From CAAGNP01 sp045603545 (GTDB lineage Bacteria; Bacteroidota; Bacteroidia; Bacteroidales; UBA932): a DNA stretch of 64,000 bases. A model generated the notes under the pieces. It was given only the letters and a program-made list of their open reading frames with translations, was not told the origin of the DNA and did not search any database. Shown piece after piece: positions 59,453-64,000 of this stretch (position 1 is its first letter; every line of letters starts with the position of its first letter). The position numbers and the translations under genes are program-made. The stretch is from assembly GCA_045603545.1 (NCBI GenBank), contig JAZUMG010000004.1:47683-111682 (forward strand), given 5' to 3'.

Positions 59453-61195
59453 TTATTTCGCTTGTTTTGCTTTAAGTAGTGCTGGCATATCAGCAAGTGT
59501 TCCGATAGCTTTAGGAGTTTCAACATAATTTGAAGGTACGCTTGAAGAAGCCAATACATTCAGTTCATTTGAAACTTTTACAATGCCATAGTTATTGTAA
59601 AGCAAGCCAAGGCCAAATACCGTTACATCCTCATCCTCAAAACGATATTCAGGTTCTTCTTCTGAAGATGCAGGGAGCTGAGCCAAAATAAACATGTCTT
59701 CAGAAGCAAGGAAGCCGTTATCCTGAAGTTCCAAGGTAACAGAACCCTCAAGAAGGATATCACCTTCGTAATCTGGATACAATCTGGTAATATTCCATCC
59801 ATAGAAACCAACATTATACTGACCTGCTACAAAATATGGCTGTCCAAAAGGAATCTTCAATGTTTGAGCCTTCTTGTCATATACAGCCTTTAATGGATGT
59901 GTATTAGGGATACCTTCATAAAGTCCATAAACATAAGCAGTAGTATCATTAACCACTTTTACTTCAAATGGATCGTAATCACTACCGGCATTACCACCAA
60001 GATACTGAACATATTGGCCTTCAATACCGGTACTTACACAATATATGTACTCTGCAATGGCTTCTCTTGAGAAAGCATTATTGGTATTTCCATACATATC
60101 AGTAAAGGTACCAGCAGCCACAGAAAGGTCAACATCAGTATACATTGCAAGATTTTGACCCAAACCAAATGTTATGGTTGAATCAAGTGGATTGATATCA
60201 TAATATGACTTACTCAAAACATATTGAGAAGCGTTGCTACCAAACATCGATGAATAGGCAAAACCTACACCATTTTTAACATTTGAGTAGCCCTGCGCAT
60301 CAAGAACAGCAATCTCTGGTGTTTTGAAAGTGAATGACAAGTCGTAAGGGCTTGTGAAATAAATGGTAGTGTCACCAGCCTTATTATCATCTTCCCATAC
60401 AAGGTCCCATTTTTCAGTAGGGATACGACCTGCTACACCCTTCATTACAAGAGAGTCACTTTCAAAAATATCGATAAGAATATCAAATCTTGCAGTCATT
60501 TGAGCAGGACACTCCTGACCTACATAGTCAGTAACAAGACCCTCTTCATAAGTATAGATGGTGTAAGCACCAGGGATATGTTTTGGAGGGGTAAGCTGAA
60601 GAACAGAACCATTAACAGCCATATTCTTGGCAGGAATCTCCATTGTTACTGAATCCTCCTGATCAAAATATTTATAGTATGTAACCCAAGCTTTTTTACC
60701 TGATACCAGTTTCACAGGCTCTGTAAACTGAACCTGACCTACTTTAGATACTGCTATAGCTTTGATGGTAGGATTAGTCTTGTCATCAGTAAGAACTTCA
60801 AGAGTGGTTACTGATGCCACCTGACCCTGTTCGTTGGTAGCGGCAGCATATACAGTATATTTGGTGTTGCCTACAAGACCTTTAAGAGCGATGGTTTTGG
60901 TAGCCTCATTCTTAACGTCAACAAGACCTTCAGCGATATCTGAACCAACTTTTACTTTAAGAAGGTTAGATGCTGATACCTTAGGATTAGCTTCGCCAGC
61001 CAACACTGCATAAGCATAGAAATTAGTACCTGCTGCAGGGGTGATAGTAGCAGTGAAAGTATTTTCAGTCAGCCCTGACACTTCGATAGTGGGGGCTCCG
61101 GCAGATTGTACCTCCAATGATGTAGGCTCCTCAAATTTGAGACAGCTGGTCACCGAAAGTAGAACCATTGCGGCGTATAATAATATTTTCTTCAT
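59453..61195 (-). CDS. surface lipoprotein downstream of SusD
   Basis: A 580-residue lipoprotein: MKKILLYAAMVLLSVTSC with lipobox and Cys 18, followed by acidic FEEPTSLE, a signal for surface export in Bacteroidota. An Ig/fibronectin-like beta domain follows (about 35-140; APTIEVSGLTENTFTATITP, LKGLVGNTKYTVYAAATNEQ), then a second Ig-like region (AVSKVGQVQFTEPVKL) and a long beta-rich C-terminus of unknown fold. It is the last gene of the SusC/SusD operon and likely a surface substrate-binding or accessory lipoprotein; no catalytic signature is seen. Substrate unknown. Confidence 0.75.
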   Translation of the reverse strand: MKKILLYAAMVLLSVTSCLKFEEPTSLEVQSAGAPTIEVSGLTENTFTATITPAAGTNFYAYAVLAGEANPKVSASNLLKVKVGSDIAEGLVDVKNEATKTIALKGLVGNTKYTVYAAATNEQGQVASVTTLEVLTDDKTNPTIKAIAVSKVGQVQFTEPVKLVSGKKAWVTYYKYFDQEDSVTMEIPAKNMAVNGSVLQLTPPKHIPGAYTIYTYEEGLVTDYVGQECPAQMTARFDILIDIFESDSLVMKGVAGRIPTEKWDLVWEDDNKAGDTTIYFTSPYDLSFTFKTPEIAVLDAQGYSNVKNGVGFAYSSMFGSNASQYVLSKSYYDINPLDSTITFGLGQNLAMYTDVDLSVAAGTFTDMYGNTNNAFSREAIAEYIYCVSTGIEGQYVQYLGGNAGSDYDPFEVKVVNDTTAYVYGLYEGIPNTHPLKAVYDKKAQTLKIPFGQPYFVAGQYNVGFYGWNITRLYPDYEGDILLEGSVTLELQDNGFLASEDMFILAQLPASSEEEPEYRFEDEDVTVFGLGLLYNNYGIVKVSNELNVLASSSVPSNYVETPKAIGTLADMPALLKAKQAK

Positions 61196-61214
61196 AGTAA
61201 TCTACAGTGTTTAA

Positions 61215-62090
61215 TTATTTTTTAACTGCTTTAATACCAGGTAGAACTGCTGCAATATATCCTGCATCGTTAATATATGCCATGAATCCCCATTCAGTAC
61301 CAAAGTCGACAACAACTTTACCTGATGATTGATCAATAGTTGCAACACAATTACCACTTGTTGTTCTAATATTTCCGTCAAAACCGTTAAGTGTAACAGC
61401 ATTACCATTGCTATATACATACTCTGAATCCTGACCGAAAGGAATGGTGATGGTCTTAAGATCTGCATCTACGATACCATAGTACATAATGTCTGTACCT
61501 CTCCAGCCAGAACCCTGGTTGTTGATATCCATAATCCATACCATATGATCATCTGAAGCATCTTTGAAGAACTCCATTTCCCATTCGCATGCACCATCAC
61601 TATAATCTACACCAGTAGCTGAATATTTGCCAAGGATAGGTCCTAGAGGGTGGTCATGGTCAATAATAGTTACAGTACAAGAATTCTCAGCACCAGCAAC
61701 TACATCACCGGTGGTTTTGAATTTAAGAGAGAACCTGAGGTCACCTGTATATACACCATCTCTCTCGATGATGTTAACAGTGATATACTGAGTTCTTGCC
61801 TCAGCAGAAAATGTAAGTGTACCGGTCTCATCTGCAAGGGTGTAGTCCACTCCGTTTTTGGCAGTACCATCCACAGCTTCGTAAGAAATAGTGGTAGCAA
61901 TACCTTTAAGAGAAGCCAAAGTAACAGGGATCTTAACCTCTTTACCCTCTTCCTTAACAGAGACAGCAGCTTTGTCAAATGCTACGAAAGCATCCTTGTC
62001 GTTGAATTTAGGCGACTCGTTCAGGTTACAAGAACTGAACAAAGCAGCACCAAATACGAACAAGCTTATATATGTCAATACTTTTTTCAT
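61215..62090 (-). CDS. Calx-beta-like surface lipoprotein
   Basis: A 291-residue lipoprotein with signal MKKVLTYISLFVFGAALFSSC (Cys 21). Residues about 33-140 resemble a Calx-beta domain (AAVSVKEEGKEVKIPVTLAS, TAKNGVDYTLADETGTLTFS, AEARTQYITVNIIERDG, SCTVTIIDHDHP), a Ca-binding beta sandwich common in surface proteins. The rest contains a beta-rich C-terminal domain of unknown function (GKYSATGVDYSDGACEWEME). It lies between susD (15 bp) and the 580-residue lipoprotein, in the position of surface glycan- or peptide-binding proteins. Confidence 0.78.
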   Translation of the reverse strand: MKKVLTYISLFVFGAALFSSCNLNESPKFNDKDAFVAFDKAAVSVKEEGKEVKIPVTLASLKGIATTISYEAVDGTAKNGVDYTLADETGTLTFSAEARTQYITVNIIERDGVYTGDLRFSLKFKTTGDVVAGAENSCTVTIIDHDHPLGPILGKYSATGVDYSDGACEWEMEFFKDASDDHMVWIMDINNQGSGWRGTDIMYYGIVDADLKTITIPFGQDSEYVYSNGNAVTLNGFDGNIRTTSGNCVATIDQSSGKVVVDFGTEWGFMAYINDAGYIAAVLPGIKAVKK

Positions 62091-62104
62091 TGTCTTATCA
62101 AATT

Positions 62105-63607
62105 TTAATATCCACTATTTTGTACAAGATTTTCATTGACATCAGTCTCTCTCTTAGGGATAGGAAGAGCCCAGTAGTGAGAATCTGGTGCGATAGTAGG
62201 AACGGCTCTGTTGGTCTCTCTCGAGTCATAAGTTACAGAACCTTTTGTACGAGCCAGGTCAAACCATAGGTGACCCTCAAAGTTAAGCTCCATACGACGC
62301 TCTTTAGCTACAGCCTCAGGACCTGCACTTGAAAGAGGAGAAGCACCTCTGTTTGTTCTGATAGCGTTAAGGTCAGCTACAGCATTTCCAGGTGCACCGT
62401 TGATGGCTGCCTCTGCTCTGATAAGATACATCTCAGAGAGGCGAAGAACGATGGTATTGTTTACGTCAGGGGTACTCTTGGCATCACCAAGACCTTTACC
62501 TTGATATTTCATAGTCCAGAACTGTCCACCTGATTTCTCCTCAGTGTCGGTACAGAACATAGCCTTACCCTCGTCTTTGGTTCTTACACCGGTAGTACCG
62601 CGAACGTCACCAGCTTCGAACATTTCTACAAGAGCCCAGGTAGCAGCTACGTCAGCATAACCCTCAGGGTTGGTCATATGTGAAGGACCCTCCCAGTATG
62701 CGTCGTAGTCATTAGCCTGCATACCATAAACTTCGAAGATAACCTCACCACCTTTGGTGTCAGCTTTGTCAACACCCCATACAGTAGGGTACTCTTTAGC
62801 TGTCCATAGTTTGTAAGCACCGTTCTCGATAACTTTAGTAGCATATGCAGAAGCGTTGTTCCAGTCCTGTTTGTAGAGATATACTCTGGCCAGAAGGGCC
62901 TGAACAGCTGGAAGGCTTACATTAGCTTTTACAGAAGCACCTGAAGCGGCAGCACCTGTATAGGCAGGATCCATAAGTGACTCAGCAGTTGTAAGGTCAG
63001 TTATCACTTGTGCATATACCTCAGCAACAGTGTTTCTGGCAGGTTTCTCCTGTGCAGTCTTGTCAGTCTTGAGGATTACAGGAACACCAAGAGCGTCGCT
63101 CCCTTTAGCCCAAGAGTGAGCATATAGACGTACCATATCGAAGTGAGCAAGAGCACGTAGGAAGTAGCACTCAGCCTGGAGATTCTTAAGATCCTGCTCA
63201 GAGCATGCACCACCTTTGGTGTAGTATTCCACACCGTTGGTCTCGATAGCTTCAAGAACGTTGTTGGCAGCAGAGGTTACATAGTAGCCATAGCTCCAAA
63301 GACCTGAAGTTGAGCTCTCGTTGTAGTTCATCTGTTGTGGAACAGTCATACGACCTGACTGGAAGTCAGAAGATATAGGATTCATCGCATTACCTGCGCG
63401 GATCTCACTCTCAAGGATGATATTTGCACCATACCATGTTGAAGATACAAGTGGACCGTATGCACCGGCAGTAGCAGCTACAAGACCATTGTAGTCTGAA
63501 AGGGCCATATCATTGCTCTGGGTAAGGGTAGGTTTCTCCACAAGGAAGTCCTTACAGCCTGTAAGAAGCAATGTAGCCAAAAGTACTATACTTAATATTC
63601 TTTTCAT
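62105..63607 (-). CDS. SusD/RagB-family substrate-binding lipoprotein
   Basis: A 500-residue SusD: signal MKRILSIVLLATLLLTGC with lipobox Cys 18, KDFLVEKPT after it, TPR-type helices (LQAECYFLRALAHFDMVRLY, VQALLARVYLYKQDWNNASA) and the C-terminal block IVLRLSEMYLIRAEAAINGA, then RRMELNFEGHLWFDLARTKG. SusD proteins form the lid of the SusC barrel at the cell surface and bind oligosaccharides or peptides. It starts 20 bp after the susC stop. Substrate not predictable; no glycosidase or peptidase gene is in view. Confidence 0.92.
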   Translation of the reverse strand: MKRILSIVLLATLLLTGCKDFLVEKPTLTQSNDMALSDYNGLVAATAGAYGPLVSSTWYGANIILESEIRAGNAMNPISSDFQSGRMTVPQQMNYNESSTSGLWSYGYYVTSAANNVLEAIETNGVEYYTKGGACSEQDLKNLQAECYFLRALAHFDMVRLYAHSWAKGSDALGVPVILKTDKTAQEKPARNTVAEVYAQVITDLTTAESLMDPAYTGAAASGASVKANVSLPAVQALLARVYLYKQDWNNASAYATKVIENGAYKLWTAKEYPTVWGVDKADTKGGEVIFEVYGMQANDYDAYWEGPSHMTNPEGYADVAATWALVEMFEAGDVRGTTGVRTKDEGKAMFCTDTEEKSGGQFWTMKYQGKGLGDAKSTPDVNNTIVLRLSEMYLIRAEAAINGAPGNAVADLNAIRTNRGASPLSSAGPEAVAKERRMELNFEGHLWFDLARTKGSVTYDSRETNRAVPTIAPDSHYWALPIPKRETDVNENLVQNSGY

Positions 63608-63626
63608 TTTCTTCTCAATTTAAAGG

Positions 63627-64000
63627 TTAGAACGATACTTCAAGACCTCCGACGATAGTCTTGGACATAGGATAGATACCGGCACCCATACCATCTACAC
63701 CTCTCTCAGGATCCCACCATTGAACATCGTGGAAAGTGTAAAGGTTAAGACCGCTCACATAAACTTTTAGATTTTGAAGATGGATCTTCTTCATCCAAGC
63801 TTGAGGGAAAGAGTATGATAGAGTAACGTCTTTCAGACGTAGGTAGCTACCATCCTCCAACCAACGGGTACTTGCAAATGTGTAAGAGTTAGATGCGTTA
63901 CCAGCTACCGGTTTAGGGTTAACGCCTGTGTCACCAGGTTTCTCCCAGTAGTTAAGTGCATTGAGAGTCTGGTTCATATTCATCTGGTTACCGTCTGACT
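63627..64000 (-). CDS. SusC/RagA-family TonB-dependent receptor, C-terminal part
   Basis: The minus-strand frame is open to the window edge and encodes the last 124 residues of a SusC-type receptor: STRWLEDGSYLRLKDVTLSY, then LKVYVSGLNLYTFHDVQWWD, DPERG and the terminal TIVGGLEVSF with final Phe. The RWLEDGSYLRLKDVTLSY block and the last beta strand are diagnostic for SusC. The internal ATG at 63983 is not the start; the gene begins beyond the right edge. Together with the SusD protein it forms an energised outer-membrane uptake pair. Confidence 0.92.
   Translation of the reverse strand, partial: SDGNQMNMNQTLNALNYWEKPGDTGVNPKPVAGNASNSYTFASTRWLEDGSYLRLKDVTLSYSFPQAWMKKIHLQNLKVYVSGLNLYTFHDVQWWDPERGVDGMGAGIYPMSKTIVGGLEVSF

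Overview
The window is a chromosomal segment of a Bacteroidota bacterium, most likely order Bacteroidales. The support is: a complete Bat (aerotolerance) operon, a SusC/SusD pair, a FecI/FecR-type sigma/anti-sigma pair beside TonB-dependent outer-membrane proteins, type B ribosomal protein L31, and many promoters with the Bacteroidota -7 element TAnnTTTG. A Rikenellaceae/Alistipes-like source fits the overall impression but cannot be shown from this sequence alone.

Layout. 1-3000: an Rhs/YD-repeat graveyard on the minus strand, with a C-terminal core fragment running off the left edge, an isolated N-terminus, a second short core remnant, three small exported proteins (two are paralogues) and a repeat-rich non-coding patch. 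3017-14061 (minus): rpmE (L31 type B) with its own promoter and terminator, then a tightly packed, largely overlapping run moxR - DUF58 - membrane protein - batA - batB/batC fusion - batD - batE - glmM - DUF1343 (NamZ-like). 14126-16810 (plus): truA-exbB-exbD-tonB. 16811-18315: an accessory patch with a HigB/HigA-like toxin-antitoxin pair behind a perfect 18-bp palindrome, a second diverged copy of the 3' end of a tonB gene, a GC-rich multi-hairpin element and a three-copy repeat with an exact 73-bp period. 18316-25055: an orphan MacB-like permease (minus), then rluB-like, era, parC and aroK (plus). 25082-34681 (minus): recJ - ECF sigma - FecR - TonB-dependent receptor - DUF4249 lipoprotein - large TonB-dependent-receptor-like protein. 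34763-37860 (plus): lysS, a SpoU methyltransferase, aroE. 37847-40601 (minus): two tandem MFS paralogues. 40756-45611 (plus): ssb, purA, dxs and a FeoB-like membrane protein with no G domain. 45630-58670 (plus): tRNA-Thr/Tyr/Gly/Thr, tuf, tRNA-Trp, secE, nusG, rplKAJL, rpoBC, ending in a strong bidirectional terminator. 58678-64000 (minus): an exported hypothetical protein, then susC (partial) - susD - two surface lipoproteins with a terminator.

How the parts work together. The core genes cover translation and transcription (tuf, ribosomal proteins, rpoBC, lysS, tRNAs), envelope building (glmM, dxs, Bat, ExbBD-TonB) and outer-membrane uptake. ExbB-ExbD-TonB plausibly energises the TonB-dependent receptors, including the ones in this window. 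The FecI/FecR pair probably controls the adjacent receptor operon.

No clearly new multi-gene system was found. The most unusual parts are the 16.8-18.3 kb accessory patch (toxin-antitoxin pair between two tonB 3' ends, folded element, 73-bp-period array), the decayed Rhs locus, the FeoB membrane domain lacking its GTPase half, and the KPFGK-repeat extension on the pseudouridine synthase.
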